A DNA stretch of 64,000 bases, from the NCBI RefSeq assembly GCF_012027495.1, contig NZ_SNUK01000003.1:1-64000 (forward strand), read 5' to 3'. Below are positions 16,805 to 26,368 of the stretch, in pieces; position 1 is the stretch's first letter, and every line of letters begins with the position of its first letter. The translations under genes and the position numbers were made by a program. The notes beneath the pieces were generated by a model. The model worked only from the letters and a program-made list of their open reading frames with translations, ran no database searches and was not told the origin of the DNA. The DNA comes from Thermococcus sp. JdF3 (GTDB lineage: Archaea; Methanobacteriota_B; Thermococci; Thermococcales; Thermococcaceae).

Positions 16805-17683
16805 TCAGAAGGTGGGGGCGTAGCCCATCTCTTCCGAAATTTTCCTGAGCCTCTCTATCCTCGCCTCGGTCGGCGGGTGGGTCGAGAAGAGGCCCGCCAG
16901 ACTGCTTCCCTTGAACGGGTTCACTATGAACATGTGGGCCGTTGCAGGATTCCCATCCCTCATCGGCCGGTAGCTGACGGCGCGTTCTATCTTCATCAGC
17001 GCGCTCGCGAGCGCCCAGGGCTTGCCGCTTATCTTCGCCCCGCCTTCATCCGCCAGGAATTCCCTCGACCTGCTCACGGCCGCCTGTATGAGCATCGCCG
17101 CTATCGGGGCGAGAACGGCTATGAGTATCGCAGTCAGAACGTTGCCGGCGTCATCCTCATCCCTGCCGAAGCCGCCGAAGATGGCTATCCACCGGGCCCA
17201 GTAGGCGAGCTGGACGATGGCACCGGCCAGGGCCGCCGCGAACGTTCCGATGAGCATGTCCCTGTTCTTTATGTGGGTTAGTTCATGACCTATAACGCCC
17301 TCGAGCTCATCCCTGTCAAGGAGTCTAAGCAGACCCGTGGTCACGGCGACGACGGCGTGCTTCGGGTCCCTCCCTGTGGCGAACGCGTTGGGGGTCTCGC
17401 TGGGGATTATTGCAATCCTGGGCATTGGAAGACCCGCCCTCTCCGTGAGGTTTCTCACTATGGCGTAGAGCTCCGGGGCCTCGAACTCGTCAACTATCCT
17501 CGCGCGGTACCAGCTCAGGACGATTCTATCGCTGTACCAGTAGGTTATGAAGTTGAAGACCATTGAGAACAGAAACATCATGAAAGCCACACTGGGGCCT
17601 CCAAAGACGTAGCCGATGGCCATCAGTAACCCGGTCAGCACGGCCATCAGCAGACCAGTTCTGAACCACAGACCAAGCCCCAT
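16805..17683 (-). CDS. htpX: Zinc metalloprotease HtpX homolog (copy 2)
   Basis: 292 aa, with the same architecture as the downstream copy: two N-terminal membrane segments, [13 protein letters not shown], a second membrane pair, and [28 protein letters not shown]. The copies share long identical blocks ([11 protein letters not shown] versus [19 protein letters not shown]), so they arose by tandem duplication. This one has a GRDEDD acidic insertion between the membrane segments. GAGGTGA precedes ATG 17683. Both may be transcribed together. Confidence 0.9.
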   Translation of the reverse strand: MGLGLWFRTGLLMAVLTGLLMAIGYVFGGPSVAFMMFLFSMVFNFITYWYSDRIVLSWYRARIVDEFEAPELYAIVRNLTERAGLPMPRIAIIPSETPNAFATGRDPKHAVVAVTTGLLRLLDRDELEGVIGHELTHIKNRDMLIGTFAAALAGAIVQLAYWARWIAIFGGFGRDEDDAGNVLTAILIAVLAPIAAMLIQAAVSRSREFLADEGGAKISGKPWALASALMKIERAVSYRPMRDGNPATAHMFIVNPFKGSSLAGLFSTHPPTEARIERLRKISEEMGYAPTF

Positions 17684-17785
17684 ACTCTCACCTCCGGTGA
17701 ACTCTCACTCCCATAAGGATAGATGGATTGCAAAATAAAACCTTGTTGGTACAAGATTGAGTATAAGGAAAGAGAATAGGGGGCA

Positions 17786-19441
17786 TCACATGCCCATGTC
17801 CATGCCGCCCATTCCACCCATGCCGCCGGGCATTCCGCCGCCCTGGCCGCCTTCGGGCTTGCTTATCTTGGCGGCGATGACGTCGTCGATCCTGAGGATC
17901 ATTATCGCAGCCTCGCTGGCGCTCTTAATGGCCTGCTTCTTGACGCGGAGTGGCTCGATGATGCCCTTGGCGAGCATGTCGGCCGGCTCGCCCTCGAAGA
18001 CGTCGATGCCTATGGCCCTACCCCTGTTCTTGTGCTCGCTGATGACCTTGACGAGCATCTCGACAGTGTCGAGACCGGCGTTCTCGGCGAGGGTCTTCGG
18101 GATTATCTTGAGGGCCTCTGCAAAGGCCTCGATGGCGAGGGCCTCCTTGCCGCCGACGGCCTTGGCGTACTCGTCGAGCTTGATGCTGAGCTCTATCTCG
18201 CCGGCGCCACCGGCCGGAAGGACGTAGCCGTCCTCCATGACGTCCTTGACGACCTTGATGGCATCTTCCAGGGCGCGCTCAACCTCATCGATGACGTGCT
18301 CGGTGCCACCCCTGATGAGTATGGTGACCGCCTTCGGGTTCTTGCAGCCCTCGACGAATATCATGCTCTCGCCGGCGATCTTGCGCTCCTCAACGAGGTC
18401 GGCGTGGCCGAGGTCCTCGGCGGTGAGGTCCTTAACGTTGGTAACGACCTTAGCTCCAGTGGCCTTGGCGAGCTTCTCCATGTCGCTCTTCTTGACGCGC
18501 CTGACGGCGAGGATTCCGTACTTGGCGAGGTAGTGCTGGGCGAGGTCGTCGATGCCCTTCTGGACGAAGAGAACGTTCGCACCGGTGGCGGCTATCTGGT
18601 CGACCATCTCCTTGAGCATCTTCTCCTCCTGCTCGAGGAAGCTCATGAGCTGGTCCGGGCTGGTGATGTTTATCTTCGCGTCGGTCTCGGTCTTCTTGAC
18701 CTCGAGGGCCTCGTTGATGAGGGCTATCCTGGCCCCCTCAACCCTCTTCGGCATCCTGGGGTGGACGCGCTCCTTGTCGATGACGACGCCGCGAACGAGC
18801 TCGCTCTCCTCGACGCTCTCGCCGGCCTTCTTCTCGATCTTGATGTTATCGATGTCCACGGCGAACTTTCCGTCCTTCTTCTCGGCGACCTGCCTGACGG
18901 CATCAACGGCGAGCCTGGCGAAGAGCTCCTTGTGGCTCTCGGCGTTCTTGCCGGTGATCGAGGTCATGGCTATCCTCATGAGGGTCTCTTCGTCGTCCGG
19001 GGTGACCTCAATGGCGATGTCCTCGAGTATCTCCTGGGCCTTCTCGGCGGCCATGGTGTAACCCTTAACGATGATGCTCGGGTGGATGTTCTGGTCGAGG
19101 AGCTCCTCGGCCTTCCTGAGGAGCTCGCCGGCGATGACAACGGCGGTGGTGGTACCATCACCGGCCTCCTTGTCCTGGGTCTTGGCAACCTCAACCATCA
19201 TCTTCGCGGCCGGGTGCTGGAGGTCGATCCTGTCGAGAATCGTGGCTCCATCGTTGGTGACAACGACGTCACCGAGGCTGTCAACGAGCATTTTATCCAT
19301 ACCCTTTGGACCGAGGGTGGTTCTAACCGTCTCCGCGATTATCCTCGCGGCGAGAATGTTGAGCCTCTGGGCGTCCCTTCCAACGTACCTCTGGGTTCCC
19401 TCGGGCAGAATAACAACCGGCTGTCCGCTAAGCTGTGCCAT
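17786..19441 (-). CDS. ths: Thermosome (group II chaperonin) subunit
   Basis: 551 aa. It folds proteins in a double-ring ATP-driven chamber in the cytosol. Signature motifs are [45 protein letters not shown] (nucleotide site) and GGGAEIE-like [10 protein letters not shown]. The C-terminal GGM-rich tail ([21 protein letters not shown], positions ~530-551) is typical of thermosome subunits. Thermococcus often has two chaperonins; only one is in the window. AGGAGGAATGTCAA precedes ATG 19441, giving a strong ribosome-binding site, with a ~30-nt leader after the TATA. Confidence 0.97.
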   Translation of the reverse strand: MAQLSGQPVVILPEGTQRYVGRDAQRLNILAARIIAETVRTTLGPKGMDKMLVDSLGDVVVTNDGATILDRIDLQHPAAKMMVEVAKTQDKEAGDGTTTAVVIAGELLRKAEELLDQNIHPSIIVKGYTMAAEKAQEILEDIAIEVTPDDEETLMRIAMTSITGKNAESHKELFARLAVDAVRQVAEKKDGKFAVDIDNIKIEKKAGESVEESELVRGVVIDKERVHPRMPKRVEGARIALINEALEVKKTETDAKINITSPDQLMSFLEQEEKMLKEMVDQIAATGANVLFVQKGIDDLAQHYLAKYGILAVRRVKKSDMEKLAKATGAKVVTNVKDLTAEDLGHADLVEERKIAGESMIFVEGCKNPKAVTILIRGGTEHVIDEVERALEDAIKVVKDVMEDGYVLPAGGAGEIELSIKLDEYAKAVGGKEALAIEAFAEALKIIPKTLAENAGLDTVEMLVKVISEHKNRGRAIGIDVFEGEPADMLAKGIIEPLRVKKQAIKSASEAAIMILRIDDVIAAKISKPEGGQGGGMPGGMGGMGGMDMGM

Positions 19442-19492
19442 TTGACATTCCTCCTACCAAATTGCTTTTTGCAGAAACGCTTCGTCAGCACT

Positions 19493-19502
19493 GCATATAA
19501 GT
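19493..19502 (-). promoter_or_regulatory. TATA box of the thermosome gene
   Basis: The minus strand has ACTTATATGC preceded by an A-rich BRE-like stretch. It lies about 52 nt before the ATG, leaving room for a leader with the strong GGAGGA site. I did not identify a heat-shock regulator site with confidence. Confidence 0.55.
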
Positions 19503-19567
19503 TTTTGGGTCAAAAATTTCAATTAACGCGATAAATTTTGGAAAAATGACAAAAATCTTCGAGGAAA

Positions 19568-20287
19568 ATGGGGGAAAGGGCTAAAACCCCAGCGCACAAC
19601 TGGGAGCGGGTGGATGAGGTGAGGATGGTAAAGCAGGGCGCGGAGGCCAAGATATACATCTCCGAATTCGGCGAGTATTTCGGGGCGGAACTCATTCCCG
19701 ACGAAACGGTAATCGTCAAGCACAGGATTCCAAAGCGCTACCGCATAAGGGAGATCGATGAGAAGCTGAGGAAGGAGAGAACGGTTAGAGAGGCGAGGGT
19801 TCTTCACCGGGCCAAAGAGTTTGGTGTGAACTGTCCCCACGTTTACGAGGTCAATCTGAGGGACATGGTAATTGCGATGGAGTTCATCGGCGGGGAGAGA
19901 CTGAAGGAGCACCTCGAGGAGGTTCCAGTGGAGAAAAGGCTTCCCCTCTGCCGCGAGATTGGAAGACAGATTGGAAAGCTTCACGAGGCGGGCATAGTGC
20001 ACGGTGACCTGACGACCTCCAACATGATACTCCGGGAGGGAAAGGTTTACCTGATAGATTTTGGCCTGGCGGACTTTGACCCCACCCTGGAGGCCCAGGG
20101 CGTCGACCTGCACCTCCTCAAACGTGCCATGGAGAGCACCCACTACACCTGGTTCGAGAGGGGGTTTGAGGCGGTTCTGGAGGGCTACTCCGAGGTCAGG
20201 GGTGAGGAGAAGGCCGAGGAGATAAAGGCGAAGATAGAAGAAATCGAGAGCAGGGGAAGATACAGAGAGCGGAGCTGGGTGGACTGA
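19568..20287 (+). CDS. bud32: Bud32, KEOPS complex kinase/ATPase
   Basis: 239 aa. Bud32 (PRPK) is the small atypical kinase of KEOPS, which makes the tRNA modification t6A with Kae1. Kinase features are VKQGAEAKIYI (glycine-poor loop), the Lys in VIVKHRIPKRYR, the catalytic loop VHGDLTTSNMIL (~149-160) and the metal motif LIDFGLAD. The C-terminal basic tail SRGRYRERSWVD is typical of the family. It is encoded separately from Kae1 here. Its promoter (GATAAATTTT, about 19530) is divergent from the thermosome gene. Confidence 0.9.
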   Translation: MGERAKTPAHNWERVDEVRMVKQGAEAKIYISEFGEYFGAELIPDETVIVKHRIPKRYRIREIDEKLRKERTVREARVLHRAKEFGVNCPHVYEVNLRDMVIAMEFIGGERLKEHLEEVPVEKRLPLCREIGRQIGKLHEAGIVHGDLTTSNMILREGKVYLIDFGLADFDPTLEAQGVDLHLLKRAMESTHYTWFERGFEAVLEGYSEVRGEEKAEEIKAKIEEIESRGRYRERSWVD

Positions 20288-20429
20288 CCCACCATCGGTG
20301 GTCCTACAATATCTGCGTGTTTGGTGTTTCCAGTCACTCGGAAGAACGTGCCTGGAACGACCCACTTAAGAACGAGAAAAGGGCGAGTTTTCGGGAGAAA
20401 AATGTGGGGGTGCTCAAAAGATAGAAAAA

Positions 20430-21689
20430 TCAGACCTTGAACTTGTTGGTAACTTCCACGAGCTCCTGCACGACCCGCTCAAAGTCGGTGATGGCCACCT
20501 TGACCTCCTCAAGTGCGGAGGTCTGCTCCTCCGCAGCGGCACTGACCTCTTCAGCCGCCGCGGTTGTCTCCTCTGCACTGGCGGCGAGGTTCTCGAGGAA
20601 GCGCAGGCCCTCGTCTATCTTTTCGCCCTCTTCGAGCACCTTGCTCTTGAGCTCGTTGGCCTTGACCTCCATCTCGGCCATCAGTTCGGCTATGTGGGTG
20701 AGGTACGAAACGCTCTCCTTGAGAACCTCCGTTGAGTTGGAGACAGTTTCCACGCTCTTGCCCGTGACCTCCACGCTCTCCTGTATCTTCTCCATAATCT
20801 GGCTCACAATGTTGCGTATGTCGTCGGCGGCGTTCTTGCTCTCCTCTGCGAGGTTTCTAATCTCCTCAGCAACGACGGCGAAGCCTTTTCCTGCCTCGCC
20901 GGCGCGGGCGGCTTCAATTGCCGCGTTTAACGCCAGGAGGTTGGTCTGCTCGGCAATGCCCGTGATAACGTTGGTGATGTTGGCGATGTTCTTACCCATC
21001 TCAGCGACGCCCTTGACGGTATCCTCTATCATGAGCATCATATTCCTTATCTCCTCGATCTGGCCCACGGCCTCCTGTCCCTTCTGGCCACCCTCGCGGG
21101 CAAGGCTGACGACATCCCCCATGGAGCGCTCAAAGTCCTCCATGGTGTTTATGGTCTCCTTGCCTATCTCATCGATGTAGCGCATGGTCTCCGTCATGTG
21201 GTTGATGTTCTCCTGCTCGCGCTGGGCCTCTATGCTCACCTGGTTGATGGCCTCGGCAACCTGCTGGATGGCCTCACTTATCTGCTCGACGTTTTCACGG
21301 ACGAGCTTGCTCCGCTCTCCAACAACCCCCGCGGCCTCCTGAATCTCTATCACCATGTCCCTGAGGTTCCTGCGCATCTTCTCGATCGCGTGGCGGATAT
21401 CCTCCAAGTGCCCCCTAAGTTCAACGTCCTCCACCGAGAGGTCGCCCTCAGCAATCCTGTCGAGTATGCGGACGATAGCGTCGATCTGTGCCTCTATCTC
21501 CCGCTTGTATTTCATGACATCGGGAGGTATTTCCTTCTCCTTCGTGACACTGCTCGTGATCGCAAATGCCACCAGTACTCCCGCGGCACCTCCAACCAGT
21601 CCGGCCAGGGGGCCGAAGACTGCGGAAGGCACCAGCGTGAAGATAAACGCCACAACCGGGGACAGTATCACTGCGGTTTTCTTGTCCAT
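20430..21689 (-). CDS. Methyl-accepting chemotaxis protein without an external sensor domain
   Basis: 419 aa. Two closely spaced hydrophobic segments (~6-48) are joined by only a few residues, so there is no extracellular ligand domain. A HAMP-like segment ([20 protein letters not shown], ~75-95) leads into a long coiled coil with the universal signalling tip [40 protein letters not shown] (given here as a motif region at about 245-285). Glu/Gln-rich methylation stretches ([18 protein letters not shown]) lie near the end. It may sense internal or membrane state. ATG 21689 has GGAGGGGTG upstream. No other che genes are nearby. Confidence 0.88.
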   Translation of the reverse strand: MDKKTAVILSPVVAFIFTLVPSAVFGPLAGLVGGAAGVLVAFAITSSVTKEKEIPPDVMKYKREIEAQIDAIVRILDRIAEGDLSVEDVELRGHLEDIRHAIEKMRRNLRDMVIEIQEAAGVVGERSKLVRENVEQISEAIQQVAEAINQVSIEAQREQENINHMTETMRYIDEIGKETINTMEDFERSMGDVVSLAREGGQKGQEAVGQIEEIRNMMLMIEDTVKGVAEMGKNIANITNVITGIAEQTNLLALNAAIEAARAGEAGKGFAVVAEEIRNLAEESKNAADDIRNIVSQIMEKIQESVEVTGKSVETVSNSTEVLKESVSYLTHIAELMAEMEVKANELKSKVLEEGEKIDEGLRFLENLAASAEETTAAAEEVSAAAEEQTSALEEVKVAITDFERVVQELVEVTNKFKV

Positions 21690-21829
21690 GGCCACCCCTC
21701 CGGGGAAAATAGGTCGCGGGGCTACTTAAATGTTTCTAATATGCAGGAGTAATAACTTGACTTTCTACAGGTTTAGTAACCACCTACACAGAGACCTACA
21801 CACTGCCGTCTCCAGGGAGCACGATGCGG

Positions 21830-23560
21830 CTAGGAACGTCCAAACGCCCTCAGAACCCTCTCGAAAATTTCCCGTTCCTTCCCGCGCTTTCTCCTCGCAA
21901 GGCTCTCGACTATCAGCTCGGGCGTGCTTCTGCCAAGTTTCCCAAAGACGGGTTGTCTGTCGACGATGAGGTTGAGCTTTTCGTCAAGGCCCCTGGCCTC
22001 TATCCCGTCGACCCTGGCAAAGGGAAGTTCCTTCCTCAGGTCCTCCCCAAGGTGCGACACGATAACAACGTAAAAGCCCTTCTCGTGGGCTATCCGGAGA
22101 AGCTCGCCGATTATCCTAACCGCCGCACCGGGTTCGGTTATGGCCTCAAACTCGTCTATGAGAATGAGCTTCCTGCCGGAGCCCTTAAGCGCCCTCACGA
22201 AGGAGCGCAGGGCAGTCTCAAAAGCGCCGGCGCCGTAGGTACTCCTCTTCCTTCTGAAGAAGAACAGCTCATCGAGGGGCTCAACCCAGGCCTTCTCCGC
22301 CGGAACCGGAAGTCCCATATGGGTGAGAACCGTTATCTGGGTCATAAGTTCTAAAAGGCTGGTCTTTCCGCCGCTGTTGGCGCCTGTTAGTATGACCACC
22401 CTCTCATTGTGGATAACATCCGAGTCCGGGACGCCGAAGTTTTCGGGTTTTTCTCCCACGACGTAGCTCACAGGCTGCGGACTCTCGATGAAAAGGTGTT
22501 TCCCATTGATAAACGCGATTCCACCGTTCTGAAGTTCCGGGAAAGAGAAGCCTTCGGTGAATTCCTTGATGGCCTGAAGGAAATCGAGTTCGTTAACCCT
22601 GGCCAGCTCCTCCCGGAGAACTGGGAGCAGGGGGCGCACATTCTCAAGGATTTCCCGGCTCCTGAGGTACAGCTCAACCTTAAGCTCTCTTTCCAGTTCC
22701 TCACGGAGCATCTCAACACTTTCCGGGGGAACCGCCACGGGATACAGTTCTTCCCGGGAGAAGAGCTCAACGGCAACACCGAGCTTCTCGCTCAGCTCGT
22801 CCTCAGCCTCATTGATCATATCGAGGATTTCTCCCTCGACCTCGCCGAAGTGTCTGAATATCGCCTCGTAGTTCCCGGCTTTAAGCTCGCCGAGGAAGTC
22901 CAGCAGCTCCTTCCCGCTCAGAGTCAGGCTGAACTTTTCCAGTTTCTCGGATATCTTCTCGTTCAGCTCGCGCTCTTTCGCGGCCACCAGCTCCTCAAGG
23001 CCGTCGAGGAGTTTCCGCTTTTTCATAACCTCCCCAAGCCCGTCCAGCTTTCGGAGGATTTCCAAGGCGACACTACCCTCGCCGGTTAGCTCGCCGATTC
23101 TGGCGAGGGCATTAAGAGTTTCCCGGTTCTCCCAGAGGGGCATGATGTAGAGCTCCGGCGCTATCTGGGAGGGGACAAGTTCAACGTCGATGCCGTAGCC
23201 GACCGTGCTGAGAACCAGAGAATAATCTTCGGAATCCTCCAGGCCCGTTGAGACCTCGCAGAGACCCAGGTTCAGTGCCCTTTCGAGCTCGCCCTCGTCA
23301 ACTATCAGAATCCTGTCGTGGAGGTAGTCCCGGCGGAATTTGATTGGCCGGACCCTGGCAATCTGCCCCTTCAACTCAGGACGTATCCTTGGAAGGCTTC
23401 GGCGGAAATAAGTCTGCCTGCGGAGGATTTCCTCGCGATCGGAGGTGGGTTCAAACCTATCCAGCATGGAAGAACTCCCAGGGAGGACTAACCTCCTCCT
23501 TATCTCCTCCCGGATTGAGCGGTAGACCGCTTTGGCCTCGGGGTTCAGCTTGAGCGTCAT
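21830..23560 (-). CDS. MutS-family ATPase (MutS2-like core, no Smr domain)
   Basis: 576 aa. The N-terminal half is a long charged, coiled-coil lever region (~150-330). The C-terminal ~220 residues form the MutS ABC-ATPase: Walker A TGANSGGKTSLLE (~392-404), an aromatic FFFRRKRSTYGAGAFE segment carrying the signature region, Walker B KLILIDEFEAITEPGAA, and the H-loop VIVSHLGE. It lacks the mismatch-recognition domain of MutS1 and the nuclease Smr domain of bacterial MutS2. The likely role is DNA structure recognition or recombination control; this is inferred from the family. The upstream gap (23561-23639) is short and unremarkable. Confidence 0.83.
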   Translation of the reverse strand: MTLKLNPEAKAVYRSIREEIRRRLVLPGSSSMLDRFEPTSDREEILRRQTYFRRSLPRIRPELKGQIARVRPIKFRRDYLHDRILIVDEGELERALNLGLCEVSTGLEDSEDYSLVLSTVGYGIDVELVPSQIAPELYIMPLWENRETLNALARIGELTGEGSVALEILRKLDGLGEVMKKRKLLDGLEELVAAKERELNEKISEKLEKFSLTLSGKELLDFLGELKAGNYEAIFRHFGEVEGEILDMINEAEDELSEKLGVAVELFSREELYPVAVPPESVEMLREELERELKVELYLRSREILENVRPLLPVLREELARVNELDFLQAIKEFTEGFSFPELQNGGIAFINGKHLFIESPQPVSYVVGEKPENFGVPDSDVIHNERVVILTGANSGGKTSLLELMTQITVLTHMGLPVPAEKAWVEPLDELFFFRRKRSTYGAGAFETALRSFVRALKGSGRKLILIDEFEAITEPGAAVRIIGELLRIAHEKGFYVVIVSHLGEDLRKELPFARVDGIEARGLDEKLNLIVDRQPVFGKLGRSTPELIVESLARRKRGKEREIFERVLRAFGRS

Positions 23561-23639
23561 CGCTTAGGGAATGTTTTAGGGGGCTAAAAAAGTTACCTTT
23601 TCCTCTGCAAAAACTCACACCTGATAGCACTGGCGCGAA

Positions 23640-24026
23640 TTATGTTTTCCTGTGCCGCTCGTACCAGCCCCACTCCTTCTTGGAACCGAAGGCCCGGACT
23701 CCCCTCTCGACCAGGGTTATCCTGAGCTCCTTGGCCATCTCGTGGGTTATCTCACCGCGCTCCTCCATCCAGTTTATTATCTCAAGCGCCTCGTCATCCG
23801 TACTGCATCTCCTGAGGAAATCGATAACCGTGGGGTTGTAGCCGGAGAAGTCCATCTCCTCCCTCCCGGCGGACTCCTCCCCCTCGCCGGTGCGGTAGGC
23901 CTCTATCGGAACGCCCTCCCCCTCGAGCTCCCTCGCAAGGGCCGGGAAGGTCTGTTCAAACTCCTCCCTCTCATATTCCTGCCATGCGAAGTCGTCCGCG
24001 GGTTTCTTCGTTTTCTTTTCGTCCAT
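23640..24026 (-). CDS. DUF2095 family protein
   Basis: 128 aa, acidic and soluble. The pattern FEQTFPALARELEGEG near the N-terminus and FSGYNPTVIDFLRRCSTDDEALEIINWMEERGEIT in the middle match the archaeal DUF2095 family of unknown function. The helical C-terminal half could be a small winged-helix-like or four-helix fold. It is divergent from the GIY-YIG gene, with a TATA for the latter in the gap. Confidence 0.75.
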   Translation of the reverse strand: MDEKKTKKPADDFAWQEYEREEFEQTFPALARELEGEGVPIEAYRTGEGEESAGREEMDFSGYNPTVIDFLRRCSTDDEALEIINWMEERGEITHEMAKELRITLVERGVRAFGSKKEWGWYERHRKT

Positions 24027-24089
24027 TCTTCACACCAGACTCGGTTTTGGGGCCAGGGGTTTATAAATGATGAGTAGAATCCACCCACC

Positions 24090-24533
24090 ATGAGAGGGTC
24101 GTACTTTCTCGTCGTCCTGCTGGAGAACGATAAAACCGTCAGAACCAAGGGGCGGGAGTTCCACCTGCGGAAGGGCCACTACGTGTACGTCGGCTCGGCG
24201 ATGAACTCCCTCGAAAAACGCGTTGCCCGGCACTTCAGCGGGAAAAAGAGGCTCCACTGGCATATAGACTTCCTCCTGAAGGAGGCAAAGCTCCTGAGGG
24301 CGTATCTCATCCCCAGTGAGGAGCGGTTGGAGGAAAAGCTCTCGCTGGGGGTGGCAAAGTACGGGGAGCCCGTCGAGGGATTCGGCGCGGGGGACGTCAG
24401 GGTCAGCACCAACCTCTACCGCTTCGAAGGGGAACCCGATGGGGCTCTCACTGCCATTCTAAGCGAACTCGGGCTGGAGTGGAAAAGGGTTAAAAGCAGG
24501 GAGGAAGTTATAGGGTTCGGTGAGAGAAAATGA
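24090..24533 (+). CDS. GIY-YIG-like protein, DUF123
   Basis: 147 aa. GSYFLVVLL and KGHYVYVGSAMNSLEKRVARH are the GIY-YIG-like core strands, followed by KKRLHWHIDFLL with its His pair and YGEPVEGFGAGDV. DUF123 proteins are related to GIY-YIG endonucleases, sometimes fused to endonuclease III, and have no proven activity. GTTTATAAATG at about 24059-24069 is ~26 nt before ATG 24090, so the mRNA is leaderless. It overlaps the GGGP synthase gene by 4 nt (ATGA). Confidence 0.82.
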   Translation: MRGSYFLVVLLENDKTVRTKGREFHLRKGHYVYVGSAMNSLEKRVARHFSGKKRLHWHIDFLLKEAKLLRAYLIPSEERLEEKLSLGVAKYGEPVEGFGAGDVRVSTNLYRFEGEPDGALTAILSELGLEWKRVKSREEVIGFGERK

Positions 24534-25291
24534 GACTCCAGCTCGGAAAGGTCGAGACGTACATTCACGAGAAGATTGAGACCGAAAAGCTTCACTTCGT
24601 TCTCCTTGATCCTGATGACGTGACGCCCGAGGAAGCCGCCAGGATAGCGAAGATGAGCGAGGAGATAGGGGTAGATGCCATAATGATAGGCGGCTCGACG
24701 GGGGCGGAGGGGGATGTCCTCGACGGCGTTGTGAGGGCGATAAAGGAGTCCTCCAGCCTGCCGACGATACTGTTCCCCGGCTCCCACGGGGGGATAAGCA
24801 GGTACGCCGATTCAATATTCTTCATGAGCCTGCTCAATTCGACCAACCCCTTCTTCATCACGGGCTCCCAGGCCCTGGGGGCGTTCACGGTCAAGCGCTA
24901 CGGCATAGAACCAATACCAATGGCGTACCTCATAGTCGAGCCGGGAGAGACCGTCGGCTGGATCGGCGATGCCAAGCCCATCCCGCGCCACAAGCCCAAG
25001 ATCGCCGCCGCCTACGCCCTGGCGGGCCAGTACCTTGGAATGCGCATGGTGTACCTCGAGGCCGGAAGCGGGGCCCCGCAGCCCGTTCCCCCCGAGATGA
25101 TAGCGCTCGTGAAGCGCGTCATAGACGTTCCGCTCATCGTCGGCGGTGGGATAAGGAGTGCGGAGCAGGCGCGGGCGGCCGTGAGGGCCGGCGCCGACAT
25201 AATCGTCACCGGAACCGCGATAGAAAAGGCCGGCTCTCTGGAGAAGGCCAGGGAAAAGCTGGTGGAGCTGAACAGGGGAATAAAGGGATGA
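24530..25291 (+). CDS. Geranylgeranylglyceryl phosphate synthase
   Basis: 253 aa TIM-barrel enzyme that joins glycerol-1-phosphate to geranylgeranyl diphosphate, the first ether bond of archaeal membrane lipids. Motifs: FVLLDPDDV (22-30), MIGGSTGAEGD, LFPGSHGGIS, MVYLEAGSGAPQPVP (~168-182), IVGGGIRSAEQARAAVRAGADIIVTGTAIEK (two phosphate-binding loops near the C-terminus). Length and order fit the archaeal GGGPS group. It is the second gene of a two-gene unit with the DUF123 protein. Confidence 0.94.
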   Translation: MRLQLGKVETYIHEKIETEKLHFVLLDPDDVTPEEAARIAKMSEEIGVDAIMIGGSTGAEGDVLDGVVRAIKESSSLPTILFPGSHGGISRYADSIFFMSLLNSTNPFFITGSQALGAFTVKRYGIEPIPMAYLIVEPGETVGWIGDAKPIPRHKPKIAAAYALAGQYLGMRMVYLEAGSGAPQPVPPEMIALVKRVIDVPLIVGGGIRSAEQARAAVRAGADIIVTGTAIEKAGSLEKAREKLVELNRGIKG

Positions 25292-25294
25292 GGC

Positions 25295-25534
25295 TCAGAC
25301 CTCGGAGAGGACCTTGAACGTTATCTTTCCGCCCCTGACGATCTTTTTGAGGTCAGAGAGAAGCTTTGGAGCGTTGTCCTCGACCACTTCCATCTTAATT
25401 TCGCTCATGCCCTCAGCATCGGGCGGGAAGAAGTGAATGTCGCGAATCCTGCCCCTAACCGTGCCATACAAACGGCTCAGAATCTTCCCCCTTCCTTCGT
25501 AGGGCAATTTTATGTCGAGTTCAACAATTTGCAT
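25295..25534 (-). CDS. Small conserved-looking hypothetical protein
   Basis: 79 aa. Alternating strands (IVELDIKLPY, RIRDIHFF, IKMEVVEDN, KITFKVLSEV) with one helix (APKLLSDLKKIV) suggest a compact alpha/beta ferredoxin-like or ACT-like fold; this is only a pattern reading. GGTGAT lies 4 nt before ATG 25534, which beats the in-frame GTG 25543. TATA-like CATAAAATAAAG is just upstream. It is tail-to-tail with GGGP synthase, 3 bp apart. Confidence 0.7.
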   Translation of the reverse strand: MQIVELDIKLPYEGRGKILSRLYGTVRGRIRDIHFFPPDAEGMSEIKMEVVEDNAPKLLSDLKKIVRGGKITFKVLSEV

Positions 25535-25642
25535 GCATATCACCGCTTTATTTTATGAAAGAAGGCCTATATAACCCTTTTCATGAATGGGAATTATCGG
25601 GCAGGTACGAAAATAGTCCTGGTAGTTATAAATATGAGGGCG

Positions 25643-26368
25643 TCATCGGCGCCCCTTTAAGTCCGCATCCGTCACCAGTCCCTTCGCGTAGGGGCACAGC
25701 TCCCTCAGCGGGCAGGAATCGCACTTCGGCCTTATCGGGTTGCATATGCTCTTCCCGTGGTCCACCATCGCGTGGTTCACGTATATCCACTTCTCGTAGG
25801 GAATCAGCTCCGCGAGGTACTCCTCGACCTTCTCTGGAGGAACCCTCGGCGGGGCCAGACCGAGGCGTTTGCTTATCCTGTTCACGTGGGTGTCTACGGG
25901 TATGGCCTGCCTGCCGAAGCCGTAAGCCAGGACTATGTTGGCGCACTTCCTCCCGATTCCCGGGAGCTTCATGAGTTCCCTGATGTCGTCGGGAACCTTT
26001 CCGTCGTGTTCCTCCAGGATTATCTGTGAAGCCTTCACTATCCACTCGCCCTTGGTCTTCCAGAGACCGACCCCCCTCTCCCTCAGAAAGCGCCGCATCT
26101 CCTCGACCGGCGTGCTGGCTATCGTCTCGATGTCGCGGTACCTCTCAAACAGCTCCTCCCAAACCCTGTACGTCACCTCGTCCCTCATGCGCTGGGAGAT
26201 AATGCAGTGGATTAAGGTCCTGTAGGGGTCACCGATGAGGAGCCTCTCCCGCGGATAGGTTTTCATCAAAACCTCGACGATTCTCCCGGCCCTTTTCCTC
26301 TTCTCCTCCCAGGTTTCATTGAAGGTGAAGCCCTCAAGGCTTAACGAGCCTGATTTTGTTCCCGTCAT
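25643..26368 (-). CDS. nth: Endonuclease III (DNA glycosylase/AP lyase)
   Basis: 241 aa. Removes oxidised pyrimidines and nicks AP sites in base-excision repair. The helix-hairpin-helix LMKLPGIGRKCANIVLAYGF carries the catalytic Lys; the catalytic Asp is in VDTHVNRISKRLGL. The [4Fe-4S] ligands are C-x6-C-x2-C-x5-C in CNPIRPKCDSCPLRELC (~205-221). The start at 26368 lies inside the upstream gene (35-nt same-strand overlap), so the two are probably translated in coupled fashion. Confidence 0.93.
   Translation of the reverse strand: MTGTKSGSLSLEGFTFNETWEEKRKRAGRIVEVLMKTYPRERLLIGDPYRTLIHCIISQRMRDEVTYRVWEELFERYRDIETIASTPVEEMRRFLRERGVGLWKTKGEWIVKASQIILEEHDGKVPDDIRELMKLPGIGRKCANIVLAYGFGRQAIPVDTHVNRISKRLGLAPPRVPPEKVEEYLAELIPYEKWIYVNHAMVDHGKSICNPIRPKCDSCPLRELCPYAKGLVTDADLKGRR

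Noticed and set aside
18000-19400. CRISPR-like or tandem-repeat signal
   Set aside because: Recurrent short GAG/CTC-rich words in the thermosome gene come from codon usage (Glu, Leu, Lys); no spaced repeats are present there or elsewhere in the window.
18032-19534. 500-codon open frame on the plus strand opposite the thermosome gene
   Set aside because: It is the mirror of a strongly coding chaperonin gene in a GC-rich genome; its Leu/Val/Asp-rich translation is the usual antisense artefact, and it has no start signals of its own.
24059-24090. C/D box sRNA candidate (ATGATGA near 24068)
   Set aside because: There is a C-box-like ATGATGA but no D box (CTGA) at a usable distance; the sequence is explained as TATA box and leaderless start of the DUF123 gene.
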